A stretch of 64,000 nucleotides of DNA from Gracilaria domingensis (Eukaryota > Rhodophyta > Florideophyceae > Gracilariales > Gracilariaceae), in NCBI GenBank assembly GCA_022539475.1, contig VCMS01000096.1, positions 186,001 to 250,000 of the forward strand. The letters are read 5' to 3'. The translations under genes and the position numbers were made by a program. Shown in pieces: positions 31,721 through 42,173 of the stretch (the first letter of the stretch is position 1; the number at the start of each line of letters is the position of its first letter). The notes under the pieces are model-generated. The model did not search any database. It was not told the origin of the DNA and worked only from the letters and a program-made list of their open reading frames with translations.

Positions 31721-32335
31721 CTACGAAAGATGGAACGACCTCTGTCCTTCACGAACAGCGTAAAGCACCTGCTTCTTCGCAATCTCATAAGAACTATACT
31801 CCGGGAGTTTGAAATAATTTGTGCTAGTCATCACGGTCCAAACACTGGTCCAGAGAGTGCCCGCTTTCCGGGGTACGTCGCACAATTGTTAGACTGGGAT
31901 GCAATTTGCTCAGCCCCCCCAGAGGAAGAGCTGGAGAGCCAGTAGTAAATTGGATGAAACGCTGTTGATCTTCTTCATCCAATTCTGTTAGAAGTGTAGG
32001 AAGTACTTCACCCGCAGCGCTCTCGTGGCTTAATCCATGATCACATCGCGTAGAATGAACCAAAAAGTTCATAGTCCACTTCTCATATGGCGGACCGCAG
32101 AAAAACAACTCAAGTTCAGCGCTTCGGAACACTAGAAGACTCGTGATATCAATTAGATCACCCAAGCCTCTCAAAGCGTTTCAGCTTGCTGATACACACC
32201 TCCAAAAAGCACATGGTATGTCACTCTTCTCACGAACTCTTCAGCATTCTGCTCATTTACTTCAATATTGCTTCCGCCTTTCACAAGTTCTATCGAATCA
32301 TCACCGGGCAAAACAAATTTCAGACAAAGGCTGGT
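31721..32335 (-). pseudogene. HECT E3 ubiquitin ligase C-terminal fragment
   Basis: In three frames on the minus strand: LKFVLPGDDSIELVKGGSNI with EQNAEEFVRRVTYHVL; then LLVFRSAELELFFCG, DHGLSHES, FIQFTTGSPALPLGGLSKL and LTIVR; then [20 protein letters not shown] and a stop at 31721. This is the C-terminal HECT domain, closest in style to the TRIP12/UPL3 group. The catalytic Cys normally just before the NYFKLP motif is replaced (SVMTSTNYF, with Ser/Met/Thr where a T-C pair is expected). Frameshifts lie near 32165 and 31830. The upstream part is lost in the gap. Not active. Confidence 0.8.
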
Positions 32336-32426
32336 ATCGAATCGCCTTCATGTCACCCACCATTCTTATAATTGATTGCAGCGAAAACAGCGCAGTTGGA
32401 TGGTCAACATTATCCAACAGTTTCAT

Positions 32427-32763
32427 NNNNNNNNNNNNNNNNNNNNNNNNNNNNNNNNNNNNNNNNNNNNNNNNNNNNNNNNNNNNNNNNNNNNNNNNNN
32501 NNNNNNNNNNNNNNNNNNNNNNNNNNNNNNNNNNNNNNNNNNNNNNNNNNNNNNNNNNNNNNNNNNNNNNNNNNNNNNNNNNNNNNNNNNNNNNNNNNNN
32601 NNNNNNNNNNNNNNNNNNNNNNNNNNNNNNNNNNNNNNNNNNNNNNNNNNNNNNNNNNNNNNNNNNNNNNNNNNNNNNNNNNNNNNNNNNNNNNNNNNNN
32701 NNNNNNNNNNNNNNNNNNNNNNNNNNNNNNNNNNNNNNNNNNNNNNNNNNNNNNNNNNNNNNN
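32427..32763. other. Assembly gap (337 N)
   Basis: Separates the HECT fragment from the 3' part of gypsy G3 pol. The far end of the transposon beginning at 28729 may be hidden here. Confidence 0.95.
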
Positions 32764-33281
32764 AGCAGGGTATGTCGTCCTCAAGAGTCCTCATCGAGAC
32801 CCTCGGGTCTCCCAAACGGGACAGCTGCGCCGCAGCTTGGTGTTTGACACCCGCGCGGTGCACCACGTCAAAGTCAAACTCTGACAAGCGTAGGCGCCAG
32901 CGTGCCAGTCGTCCCGGTACAGTCGGCCAATTAGGATCCACCTCAGCGAATGGTGGTCAGTCCCCACCGTGAATCTTTCACCTTCCAGATATGGCCTTAA
33001 AAGAAGCATCGACCACACAACCGGAGGCATTCCTTCTCGGTGGTCGTGTACTTCCGCTCCGCCCGCGAGATGGAACGGCTCCAATACCCAACGGGTTTGT
33101 ACTCCTTCCCATCTGGTTGGTGCTGGAGTAGAGTACAGCCAACCTGGACATCGCACGCGTCCGGTGTCCAGCAGGTACGGACGTCCCGGTACGGATAAGG
33201 CCAAAACAGGTGGAGAGATCAGTCTGTCCCGTAGCTCCTGAAAGGCCTCGTACTCTTCGTCGTTCAGTATCCTAAAATTAT
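32764..33281 (-). pseudogene. Gypsy G3 pol, RNase H part (downstream half)
   Basis: Minus-strand reading gives ILNDEEYEAFQELRDRL, PPVLALSVPGRPYLLDT, LLLRPYLEGERFTVGTDHHS, then RLARWRLRLSEFDFDV in another frame. This is the connection and RNase H region of a Ty3/gypsy polymerase. It is the direct continuation of pol at 49471-51340; the two halves are separated by the 16.2-kb transposon. RNase H carries frame breaks and runs into the gap. Confidence 0.8.
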
Positions 33282-33746
33282 CGTCTGTGTTCTGCAAAGT
33301 GGAATATAGTCTGTTCGCTTTGGAAACTAAGCTAGTTTTGGGCTATTTGGGGCGCGCGAGGGGGTGGCAGAGGCTGGCACTCAAAAAATTAAGAAATTTT
33401 GGAATATTAAATTCCATCTCGCGCAGTTTAGTTCTTGGGTCCCCTAGTTTTTGTAGAGGTTCTACTTCGCCGCACCACCCATTCACTCTTTTCCGCAACC
33501 CTCTCTCAAAACTGCACTCGTGCTAGTTTGCGTTTCCATTTTCTCCCATGTTGCAATGCCAATCGCAACTCATCCCACCTCAATCATCCCATCACTTCTT
33601 CCCAGTCCACACCACCCCCGCTATTTACCCATTTCTCGCCCATCACGCGTTCGCATCCTCTCTCTTCGTCTCCGCAAACGTCATTTTGTAGAAGTCAGGT
33701 GGACAACCCTCCCCCTTCTCGTATACCCGCCTCGCCCAAAACGGCT

Positions 33747-34635
33747 TCACATCCCTCCCATCCTTCTCTCCTCCTGTCCCCTCAGAATCCCCTTCGCAGT
33801 CCGCGCTACCTCCGCCGCACTCCTAAACCCAGTCACCACCGGAGCTCCCACTCCCTCCCGCGGCACCTCCTCCACCACCTTCTTCATCTCCTTACGCCTC
33901 TTCTTCAGACGGCTCTTCCCATCCCCAACCCCACCACCCTTTGTCTTCGGTGTCACAGGAGACCCCTTCTGCACCGCCACCCTTCCCACACTTCCCTTCT
34001 CCGTCTTTTCCTCCACACGTCCTTTCACCGTCTCCTCTTCCACCAATCTTTGCCTCTTGCCCAGCTCCTTCACCTCCTTCTCCAGCACGTCCAACCTCTC
34101 GTTTAGAACCCTATTCTCCTCCCGCAACTATCGAACCTCCCTTCCCGCACACTCCACTATCCCATACACATGATTTCTCATCTCCACTCCCAATACCGAC
34201 AACGAATTCCGCAGGCTCGAAATCGCCTCAACCGAAACACCACTACCATCCCCATTCAGCACCACACCGCCCATTTCCGTTACAATCTCCACAATTCCAT
34301 CGTCCAGTTGCTCCTTCATCACCAACCCCAAGATCCCCACCCTCTCCGCCCCCACTCTCTATCTGGTCTCCAACTTCCAACTGACTCAGATGCACCGCAC
34401 CCCTTCCCTCCATTGCGACCCCCTCCACCTCCAATTCTACACCCTTCTCCACCTCATCACCATCCCCTCTTCTCGCCTCACACTTCTCTTCTTCATCGGC
34501 CATTTCCTGATTCTGCGACATCCGACCAGCCGCCTTAATCACCTCCTCTTCCCGCTTTGGTGACGGCGTCGGCGGTACCTCCTTCCCCTCCAACAGCGCC
34601 AACAGCTCCTTATCGTTCACGTATCCGTTCGACAT
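33747..34635 (-). pseudogene. Coiled-coil protein, copy 2, broken
   Basis: Same gene as 24585-25514. The start ATG at 34635 (MSNGYVNDKELLALLE) is kept, but there are a frame change near 34350 and a TAG at about 34128 (GAG to TAG before LREENRVLNERLD). The coiled coil and Lys/Arg-rich tail are otherwise well preserved to the stop at 33747. Confidence 0.7.
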
Positions 34636-34875
34636 CTTCAGAAGAAGAAGTAGTAGTTGGATCGAAGTTTCCGCTGCGATACAGTGCAATCGAGCTAAAC
34701 TGTGCTGTCCATCCCCACTGTCCAACCACACGGGCTAATATCCAGCACCATGATTGTCCCTGTTTCCCTCATCCCATTTCCCGCGAAAACATGTACTGTA
34801 CACCTCCGCACCTTCCACTCTTTAAGCGCCACCCTCTGTCCTCTCTTTCGCGCTCACATAGTCCCCACCCACCTC

Positions 34876-35210
34876 GCCTCGACCGGCGATATTTTTCTCT
34901 TCCACTATAACCTCACTCGATGGTTATAGCAAAACAGGAAGATATTGCCAGTGGAGGCAAGCTAGGGACTAGTGATTGTACTTAGAGTAGCTCACCCTCT
35001 GTCTCGACTGGGGGCATCTTCTTCTTCCGTCACATCCTGTGTGGGTTGTGACAAAAAAAGAATATGTCACCACTCGACACCGGATGGGTAACAATGATAC
35101 CACGTAGAGTAGTTCATCCTCCCTCTCAGCGTCCACTGGGGATATACTGATGTTCTCTCACATTCTTTCCCGGTTGTGATACAAGAGAAATACATCTCCA
35201 ATGGAGACGG
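34876..35210. repeat. Three related tandem stem-loops, copy 2
   Basis: Inverted copy of the units at 24010-24350, at about 34876-34960, 34999-35078 and 35130-35209. Differences from copy 1 lie mostly in loops or as single substitutions. Confidence 0.55.
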
Positions 35211-35275
35211 AGAATATAGTCATGATAACACGTAAAGGTAACAATGTAATAAACAATAATTTTACGCTACTATCT

Positions 35276-35596
35276 CTAACCAGCCTTTCCAAAACCAGTT
35301 ATGACATGAGCTGGGTTACTCGAGCCAAAGATGGCAGATCCTGCAACTGAAATGTTTGCACCGGCCTTCACTACTCCTTTCACAGTACTCAGTCCAATAC
35401 CCCCATCCACCTGTATCCCTATTCTTGGGTACAACTCCCTTGCATGTCGCACCTTATCAAGAACACCCTCCATAAACGCCTGTCCTCCAAACCCTGGCTC
35501 CACCGTCATCAACAATAACATGTCTACAACTCCTTCCTTCATAAGTGCTTCTACGACCTTTATAGACGTATTCGGGCACAACCCAACTCCATCCTT
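35276..35596 (-). pseudogene. rpe: Ribulose-phosphate 3-epimerase C-terminal fragment, copy 2
   Basis: Almost identical to 23633-23951 (LLMTVEPGFGGQAF, IQVDGGI, VAGSAIFG). It is truncated at the same N-terminal point, so the loss predates duplication of the segment. The frame of the remaining 100 residues is intact in both copies. Confidence 0.8.
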
Positions 35597-35992
35597 TTAA
35601 TTATGGCAATCCGAGTGAAGCTATAGAACCCGTTCACGTCATTTATGAAGCCAAAGTGGCTCCGTTCATCCTGTATTCAAGCTCCCCTAACTCGTGCTTT
35701 ACAACTACTTTACAACTCAGGTTCGAAATCAGTTTCATTCATTGTACACTTTCTACTCTTCCACCTACTTTTCATAAAACATCATCACACTTTGTGGCTT
35801 GTCGTCTCATACAAGCCCTATCATTCATTCAGTACAATCACATATCATACATTTCGCTCACTTTCACAATGTCAACCATGTTCCCGTTCTGCGCTTTCCA
35901 ACCGTTTGTACTTAAGTATCACTCTTTACCCCAGCAGTTCTCCGCTCCATCTTCCATTTTTATCGTCACACAAAAACAATCGAACACTTGCA

Positions 35993-36895
35993 ATGAACTC
36001 CCAGTCCGACATGCCTCCCACTCCGCCTCCGAGTCCCAGATACTCTGACTTCCCTCAAACCTCATCTCCCACCCGAAGGACTCGGGCCCTTATTGTTGGA
36101 ATGGGGCGTATAAGTACCATACTTGCGAACGAAGAAGATATGGTCATTTCCGCACACGAATTCTACAGCATGGCTGCTACCTCTCATCTTTCTGATGTAC
36201 AGATACTAGTTTGTGGAAGAACGAACACCCTGGAGACCGTAATTCAGGCTTGCCCTTATTCGCTGAGAGAGAATATCGTTTTCTTTCAGAATGGAGACAT
36301 CATACCCTTGGTTTCGCTGCTCGGTGTGGAGAAATGTTCAAAAGTTGTCCTATACGTTGGTGTCCCCTCAAGAAACGCAGCTTCGCAGGATGGTGTCACT
36401 CCTCAAAGTCCGGATGGTCTCACTGTCGCAACAGGAAAGTGGGCCTCCAACGTTGCAGACAGGTTTAGGTCTATGGGTCTCACTTGCGGGGTTGTCGACG
36501 AAGACACATTTCTCGTAAGCTATTATGAGAAGCCCGTGTGGCTATCAGCTTTCAGCATCGTCGGGGCCTCAAGAGGTTTCATTCCTATGGACGTAGTCGC
36601 TACGAAGTGCAGTACGGTTTTGCTCACAATAATGAAAGAGCTGTTGAAGATAGTTTCGCTGAAGACAGGTACTACTTTCAACCTGGAAGAGACCGTTGGA
36701 CGACTTCTTGCATATGGGAAAACTCTCGTTGGCTTCCGTACATCTTTCTCCGACTTTCAGTTTAGGAACGCGTACTTCTACGAGTTTTCTCGCCAAGAAA
36801 GAAACATCGTAGGCGGTGACCCCGCTCCTTTTCATACAAACTACGTCAACGTTGTTAAGGAAAAGTTATCCCCCTCCCCATTCTCCCAGCTTTGA
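35993..36895 (+). CDS. Ketopantoate-reductase-like NAD(P)-binding protein, copy 2
   Basis: ATG at 35993 (MNSQSDMPPTPPPSPRYSD). The open frame extends upstream to 35645, but that part is not conserved as protein in copy 1. The Rossmann turn is ALIVGMGRISTILA, so the third Gly of GxGxxG is Ser here; copy 1 has GRGRIG. The last residues differ from copy 1 (ends SPFSQL), because an extra base before the end shifts the frame. The protein is otherwise near identical. The loss of the last glycine and the altered end suggest that copy 1 is the better-preserved version. Confidence 0.55.
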   Translation: MNSQSDMPPTPPPSPRYSDFPQTSSPTRRTRALIVGMGRISTILANEEDMVISAHEFYSMAATSHLSDVQILVCGRTNTLETVIQACPYSLRENIVFFQNGDIIPLVSLLGVEKCSKVVLYVGVPSRNAASQDGVTPQSPDGLTVATGKWASNVADRFRSMGLTCGVVDEDTFLVSYYEKPVWLSAFSIVGASRGFIPMDVVATKCSTVLLTIMKELLKIVSLKTGTTFNLEETVGRLLAYGKTLVGFRTSFSDFQFRNAYFYEFSRQERNIVGGDPAPFHTNYVNVVKEKLSPSPFSQL

Positions 36896-37519
36896 GGTTA
36901 GAACACATAAATTTTCGGTGTTGTAAACCTTTTAGAGAGATTTAAACATAAAAGTTACTTTATCGAAATGACCTGTTCATATTACATTACTTATATAGTT
37001 CGTCCTTCTGTGGTTCAAATATGCCCTTTAAATCCTACATCCCTTATCACTAATACCTTGCTAAGTTTTTGCTAGATGGAAAAGGGTCATTCCACATCAT
37101 TAAAGTGCACGATACTAGTAACAAAACAAGTACAAATTGTGATATTTCTGAAGAACTAAGCCTTTGCAATACTTGGGCCACCCGTATAAAGTAAGGTAAA
37201 CCTTTTATGGGTTTCAACCCTTAATGGAGGTTGTTTTACTGATCTTGATTTCTAAGCTCATGTTGAAGATATTCATAGTTTTCTTTACCCACTTGAACCC
37301 GTACATATAATTTATGACTAAATCATCCTTTCTTTACTGCAAATCGATGCAAAAGCTTCTCGTCGTAGTAACGTTTTAAAACAGTACTACAATACCCGTA
37401 TATGGTCGTTCTTACACTCTTTTTATACTACAAAACACCTTGTGAACATCAATCACATCCGTTTCATTCGTATACCCACACTCATTTGCAAAACGAACCC
37501 TTTCGAAAGCTTTCAAAAC
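36896..37519. other. Non-coding spacer
   Basis: Segment K ends at 36978 (GACCTGTTC). The A/T-rich remainder to the HAD start shows no gene and presumably contains the HAD promoter; a TTTTTATACTAC stretch at about 37420 is TATA-like. Confidence 0.4.
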
Positions 37520-38391
37520 ATGTATAACTCAGAAGTTAGAGCCCAAGAAGTAACTCCTCAGCAGCTGGCTAACGAAATATTCGATAATGGCTGCGCCGTG
37601 ATTAGTGATATTGACGGTACTCTGGAAAGAGCTGGGGAGAACATTCCTGCCGAAACAGTCAAATGCATGAAGTACATCAATGCACGCGTTGGTTTTGGAA
37701 TTGCTACTGGGCGAGATGTAGAGGATGCCGAGAGTTTCATGGAGCACCTGGGTGGCTACACTTTTGGCATCTCTGAAAACCAAGGCGCACGGGTGAGATT
37801 ATCCAATGGTACCGATATTGATCATGACCTTGACAGGGAAGGCTTCGAAAGATGTGCAGCCGAACTTGAGAGACTTGCACTCTCCTTAAATTAATCGCAC
37901 GGACTTCATGAAGAGCGTCAACAAGCAGTTGTGAGCACTAGAAAAGACAGTGGACTCCCTAACTTCACGCACAATAGACTGTCGAAGTGGAAAACGGAAG
38001 TTAACTCCGGTATTTCAAAAGTGTTGACATCCTTTCCGAACCTGGTTGCGTACCCTCAAGATGAAAACTGTGACATAGGGGACATTCGTTTCACGAAAAA
38101 TAGTGGGGCGCTAGCCTTGGTTGAAAACGACCCCCAGTTCGACACACATTTAATCGTTGCTTTCGGGAATGCTTCCAATGATGGCCCACTATATGAAATG
38201 GCAACCCTGGCAGTTCATGTGAAGGGAGACGACCATCCAGCAGCGGTAACATATCTTGTTGATGCAGTGGAGGACGTGCATGAGACCATCAGAAGGGTGG
38301 CAGAACTGTACGGGTACAGAAAATGCAATTTTCAATGGTTTAGAAATGCTCTTGGAATTTGTTTCAAGTGCTACGATGCCTGTAATACTTA
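37520..38391 (+). pseudogene. HAD-superfamily phosphatase-like protein A (one nonsense codon)
   Basis: ATG at 37520 (MYNSEVRAQEVTPQQLANEI). HAD motif I is ISDIDGTLERAGENIP, with the nucleophile Asp and acid/base Asp both present. It is followed by VGFGIATGRD (motif II region) and a cap, then a C-terminal part with IVAFGNASNDGPLYEM (motif IV type) and a helical tail. The general plan fits Cof-type, trehalose-phosphate or mannosylglycerate-phosphate phosphatases; the substrate is unknown. An in-frame TAA at 37892 splits it, yet the same frame continues with good similarity to protein B (SGLPNF...). Nonsense mutation, readthrough or a base error are possible. It lies tail to tail with B. Confidence 0.65.
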
Positions 38392-38443
38392 GCTAGGATA
38401 TGAGATCTCAGTAATAAAATGTCGTATATATCTCAATACCCTT

Positions 38444-39283
38444 TTATGATTCATGGTGGTTTTTATCGTGCTGCTTTTCCTCGTAGCCGTACAACAGAGG
38501 CACTAACATAATTGTCGAATGTACATCCTCCACGCTTTCGAACAGGTTGTGTACTCCACCTGGGATACAATCTTCTTTGACGTGAACGCCGTACACGCCT
38601 ACCTCATGCAAAGGCCCGTCGCTCAAAGCACTTCCGAACGTCACGACGTCATCCGGATCAATAAATCTCGGTTCATTATCCACAAGATTTGCTCCTCCGC
38701 TTCCTTTTGTGTATCGCTTGTCCACAATTTCGCAACTTTTATCGCCGGGATAGACAACAAACGAATCCATCTTCTGCAACAGGTCCCCAATAGCAGAATC
38801 CACTTCTTCTCTCCACTGCCACAGTTTGTTGTACACGAAATTGGGAAGGCCACTATCACTTCTGGTCTCCACAAACCCCTTCTCATCATCATTCAAAAGA
38901 CCATGCCTCCTACTCAAATCCCTTGCCAGGAACAGTAGTCCGTGAACAGTGTGGTCAAGAATGTGATCATTGAATGCAGCCTTAATTTCCCTCTCGTCAG
39001 AGAAACGGAGGAAAGCTCCATGATTCGCCGAGACACCAAACTTATAGTCTCCGAGTCCTTCCATTTTCTCCTCTAGGTCGCCCACATCACCCCCTGTGAC
39101 AAGTCCGAAACCAACACGTTCGTCAATGAACTTCATACACTTCACAACTTCTTCTGGAATTGACTCTCCTTCTCTTCTCAACGTTCCATCAACGGAACTT
39201 AATATACCGTAACCATTGGCATATATGAACTTAGACAAGGTATTGGGTGAAATTTCCGCCAAGTCTCTCTGTTCCTCTGCCAT
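38444..39283 (-). CDS. HAD-superfamily phosphatase-like protein B (nucleophile lost)
   Basis: Start taken at ATG 39283 (MAEEQRDLAEISPNTLSKFI); an in-frame ATG at 39355 adds a Cys-rich leader. About 279 residues, intact. It is a paralogue of protein A, with GLVTGGDVGDLEEKM, NFVYNKLWQWREEVDSAIGD, YPGDKSCEIVDKRYTKGSGG and VVTFGSALSDGPLHEVGVYG. Motif I reads LSSVDGTLRREGESIP: the first, phosphate-accepting Asp of DxD is Ser, so ordinary HAD catalysis is not expected. It could be a pseudoenzyme or regulator. A 125-bp piece of this gene is found at 22080-22205 in copy 1. C-terminal Lys/His-rich end. Confidence 0.7.
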   Translation of the reverse strand: MAEEQRDLAEISPNTLSKFIYANGYGILSSVDGTLRREGESIPEEVVKCMKFIDERVGFGLVTGGDVGDLEEKMEGLGDYKFGVSANHGAFLRFSDEREIKAAFNDHILDHTVHGLLFLARDLSRRHGLLNDDEKGFVETRSDSGLPNFVYNKLWQWREEVDSAIGDLLQKMDSFVVYPGDKSCEIVDKRYTKGSGGANLVDNEPRFIDPDDVVTFGSALSDGPLHEVGVYGVHVKEDCIPGGVHNLFESVEDVHSTIMLVPLLYGYEEKQHDKNHHES

Positions 39284-39619
39284 TTTTCTTGATACAGTCA
39301 CCACACTGCCACAAGTACCGCATAGACAGGAACTGCATAAACGTCTCAGTTTCATACTTCTCTTAAAAGCAACTTTAAGTGCAGTTTCAGAAGTGTTAGG
39401 ACGCTACATGTTCAATTGCGAATTGAATGGTGCCACCAATGATGTTAACGATACCGAGCATGTGGCATGTTGCAATTAGACGCAACTGGACCAAAGACGT
39501 ATGACATTTGTTCAATTACCAGCCTGCCGCACCTTTTCTATGTTCATATGTATAGCCTTGCAATAGTATACTACTCTTAATACTCGCAAGAAATTCATAA
39601 TTTACTAATCATCTCATTC

Positions 39620-40825
39620 TCATCCACTTCGAGGCGCTCGCAGCCTCATTATTGGCAAATCGTCATCACTACTACTCTCGAGCACTTCGGTTCTACCGGC
39701 GTCCGCTTCCACACCAATCTCCACGACCACTTGGTCTTCGTCCATGTCAACCGCCCCACCCTCCTCGTCGGACAACAGTTCATCCTCCGCCTCCTCCTCC
39801 TCGTCACCATTGACAAACGTGGGTCGGAAATCCCGCACCCGATGAACAGCATCAGGTATTGCGTAGCCCTCTGGTACCATGTATATGTGGTATCTAACCA
39901 GCAAATCCATAGACTCGGGCCTATCCACCTTGTCCTTCCCACTTGCTCCAGCATGTGTCACATCACCACGGGCCACGAATACAGAGTACGGTGGGATGAT
40001 TATCTTCTTCGCTGGATACACCTCCGACTTCACTCGCAACTGTTGGTTGTTCATCCCCACCAGTTGATGGCTTCCAGCGCTCACCCAGAGAGGAAAGCCT
40101 TCTTTCCCAGAGGCCACTATAAAGTATCCGGGGTTACCAGTATTCATTGTTTCCTTCGTAACGAGACCACTGAAGTCGGTGTGCAGCGTCTGGCGCTTGC
40201 ACTTTCTCGTAGTCCCCAGAAATCGACCACCAGTTTTCGGAGTGTACATCTTCACAGCTTCCCTTTCATTGTCCCATAGTCCCAAAGCCGCAGCAATTGT
40301 ACCCATTCGAACATCAAGTAAAGCACGCGACCTTACAACCCACCTGAGCTCCTCATTATCCTCCGGCTTCTCCACCGTACCCCAACGTGTCGACATCACT
40401 CTCCCCTCAAATGGTCCATCGCTACAGTCCTTCCATCCTTCATCATCGTTGATTATTTGAACAAACGACTTCTGTTCCTCCCCTTTCCGTATATTTGGCA
40501 TCGCTCCATACTCATTCTCGAAGAAGTCCACCAACTTCCCCGACACATCTTCGAACTCCCGAACTTCTTCCAACTCCTCCAATTTAGGGACACCATTATC
40601 CGTCGCAAAGCCATCAAGCACGCAATATCCATTCTGCCTTAGCTCAGCTTGCATTCGGGCGAAGAACATTTGCCCAAATTCGTCATGCTTTTTCGCAGCA
40701 ACCCACAGCACCTCTTCATCATCCATACCTGTCGGCCGAGTACGAGGATACTGCATACCAAATGTCTCCGCCCGTAGGCGATGTTCAGCCCTTGCAGCGT
40801 GCCAAAAAGACAAGATGGTGTACAT
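39620..40825 (-). CDS. 2-oxoglutarate/Fe(II) oxygenase-like protein
   Basis: The first ATG of the open frame is at 40825 (MYTILSFWHAARAEHRLRAE). About 400 residues. The C-terminal half has the double-stranded beta-helix signature: RQTLHTDFSG (HxD metal pair), GYFIVASGKEGFPLWVSAGSH, IIIPPYSVFVARGDVTHAG (distal His) and LVRYHIYMVPEG (Arg for 2-oxoglutarate). A very acidic tail follows. Such enzymes hydroxylate proteins, nucleic acid bases or small molecules. The position beside a DNA methyltransferase and the known link of TET/JBP oxygenases with KDZ transposons make a nucleic-acid substrate attractive, but the sequence does not prove it. The open frame upstream overlaps the preceding ORF, so it may be the end of a longer gene. 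Confidence 0.65.
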   Translation of the reverse strand: MYTILSFWHAARAEHRLRAETFGMQYPRTRPTGMDDEEVLWVAAKKHDEFGQMFFARMQAELRQNGYCVLDGFATDNGVPKLEELEEVREFEDVSGKLVDFFENEYGAMPNIRKGEEQKSFVQIINDDEGWKDCSDGPFEGRVMSTRWGTVEKPEDNEELRWVVRSRALLDVRMGTIAAALGLWDNEREAVKMYTPKTGGRFLGTTRKCKRQTLHTDFSGLVTKETMNTGNPGYFIVASGKEGFPLWVSAGSHQLVGMNNQQLRVKSEVYPAKKIIIPPYSVFVARGDVTHAGASGKDKVDRPESMDLLVRYHIYMVPEGYAIPDAVHRVRDFRPTFVNGDEEEEAEDELLSDEEGGAVDMDEDQVVVEIGVEADAGRTEVLESSSDDDLPIMRLRAPRSG

Positions 40826-40839
40826 CTCTGAGATTCGAG

Positions 40840-41189
40840 ACACTTAGGAGCTCCGACCTATGTCCCTCCGGCAAGTGAATGACTCTGAGCCAGGAGTCCT
40901 TGTGCTCAATTACGTTCTTCCCTTGCCATTCCTGCGGTATCAGCCTGACACACCCGCACCATGATGGGTTCGGTGGGCCATCATGTGGGTCTCTTCGAAC
41001 AAGTCCGTGCTCCTCAGATTCCGGAAGAGCTGTAGGTAACTCGTCATCAAATAACCCCCCACCTGTCTCTTGCTGATCGTCTGGCGCAGCATCTTTCTCG
41101 ACGGTGACAACCCGTAGAACTGTCACAGCAAGAAGCTCTTCGTCATCTACAAATGCAGAACTGCCTGCGTTCTCTGCATTCGCTCCCTC
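40840..41189 (-). other. In-frame continuation of the 41190-42173 ORF
   Basis: Directly after the TAA ending the 41190-42173 ORF the same frame stays open for about 115 codons (EGANAENAGSSAFVDDEELL ... CVRLIPQEWQ). It then overlaps the oxygenase ORF in another frame. It may be a linker of an originally longer ParB-unknown-oxygenase polypeptide. No domain is recognised. Confidence 0.35.
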
Positions 41190-42173
41190 TTACAATGCCA
41201 CGAACTGAACCTTCATCGACCTTCCTCTCAGCACATGTTCATTTAGTTGAGACATCAGGTCATCCGGTGTCATGCTGTTCAGAGTAGATCTCATCTGTTG
41301 TGTGAAAATCTTTCTCAGTTTCTTCCTCGGCGGAGCCCGCTGTTCTTCTTCAGAGCTATCCAGAACTTCTATGGCACCTCGATTTCGGCCGTGCTCAATT
41401 TCCCTATAACTCACCTGCGCCCGTTCTCGTGCACTTCTTCGCGGCTCCCCTTCTTCACTGGCAGATGTTGCAGCAGCAGCAGCGGGAGTACTCCTCTTCG
41501 TCACGCACTGCTTCACTGGTGCGGGGGGCGGAATTACCTTGAGCATCGTCCGCAATCGATTCAGAACGGAAGTCGTGGCAGTTCTAATTGAGTTCGTCCT
41601 GCTCCGAACACGCGGCAATGTGTTGAAGTTCACAACTTGTCCCAAAAGGAACTGATTCACAGCTGCGATGTTGTCTGGGTCTTCAACGTCATCTTCATTC
41701 GATGGAGCAGAACAACTGACTTCGCGTTTCAGGAACACTTCCATCGACTCTTCCTCGTTCAGTTCATTCCTCACTGCTCGAGCCGCGCCGAACAGAGACA
41801 CTGCTCTATGACAAAAGAAACCTCGAACCTCCTCAAAGCTTTTCCATTGCTTTGTCTTCGTCGACTTACCCTGCAATAGAAACATCTGAAGACAATCAAG
41901 AATGAAGGAAAACTCCTCGGCATCCAAAACATATAGCGAAGTATGGGACAGATGTGTGAGACCTATGTCACTCACACTCTCACATATATCCTCGAAATGG
42001 GCCAGCATTCCCTCACGAGACATGAGTTGCAGGGCGACATTGGCATATCTAAGATACTGACGCTCTTGCACAGTCCCAATCAGTTGGCTCTCCTTCAACA
42101 CTTCTGTCACTTCTGCAGGATCCACGTCTCCCGGCGTCACCCCCTCAACATCTTCAAAGAATGGCGACCACAC
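41190..42173 (-). CDS. Unknown acidic protein of the transposon core
   Basis: About 327 residues, no ATG near the beginning of the open frame (GTG at 42173). It overlaps the last 20 bases of the ParB-like ORF in another frame. This arrangement suggests that a single frameshift or spliced junction joins the two. Sequence: helical N-terminal half (EVTEVLKESQLIGTVQERQY...), a Ser/Glu and Arg-rich middle (SASEEGEPRRSARERAQVSY) and a C terminus with FTQQMRSTLNSMTPDDLMSQ. No family is recognised. The Arg/Ser/Glu-rich middle is typical of nuclear proteins. Confidence 0.5.
   Translation of the reverse strand: MWSPFFEDVEGVTPGDVDPAEVTEVLKESQLIGTVQERQYLRYANVALQLMSREGMLAHFEDICESVSDIGLTHLSHTSLYVLDAEEFSFILDCLQMFLLQGKSTKTKQWKSFEEVRGFFCHRAVSLFGAARAVRNELNEEESMEVFLKREVSCSAPSNEDDVEDPDNIAAVNQFLLGQVVNFNTLPRVRSRTNSIRTATTSVLNRLRTMLKVIPPPAPVKQCVTKRSTPAAAAATSASEEGEPRRSARERAQVSYREIEHGRNRGAIEVLDSSEEEQRAPPRKKLRKIFTQQMRSTLNSMTPDDLMSQLNEHVLRGRSMKVQFVAL

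Noticed and set aside
28729-36978. Helitron interpretation of the gene-capturing K segments (5' TC end and insertion between A and T would fit TCGTCTGT)
   Set aside because: The complete element has inverted termini at both ends, no CTRR 3' end with hairpin was found, and no Rep/helicase gene is present. A short target duplication with inverted ends fits a DNA transposon better.
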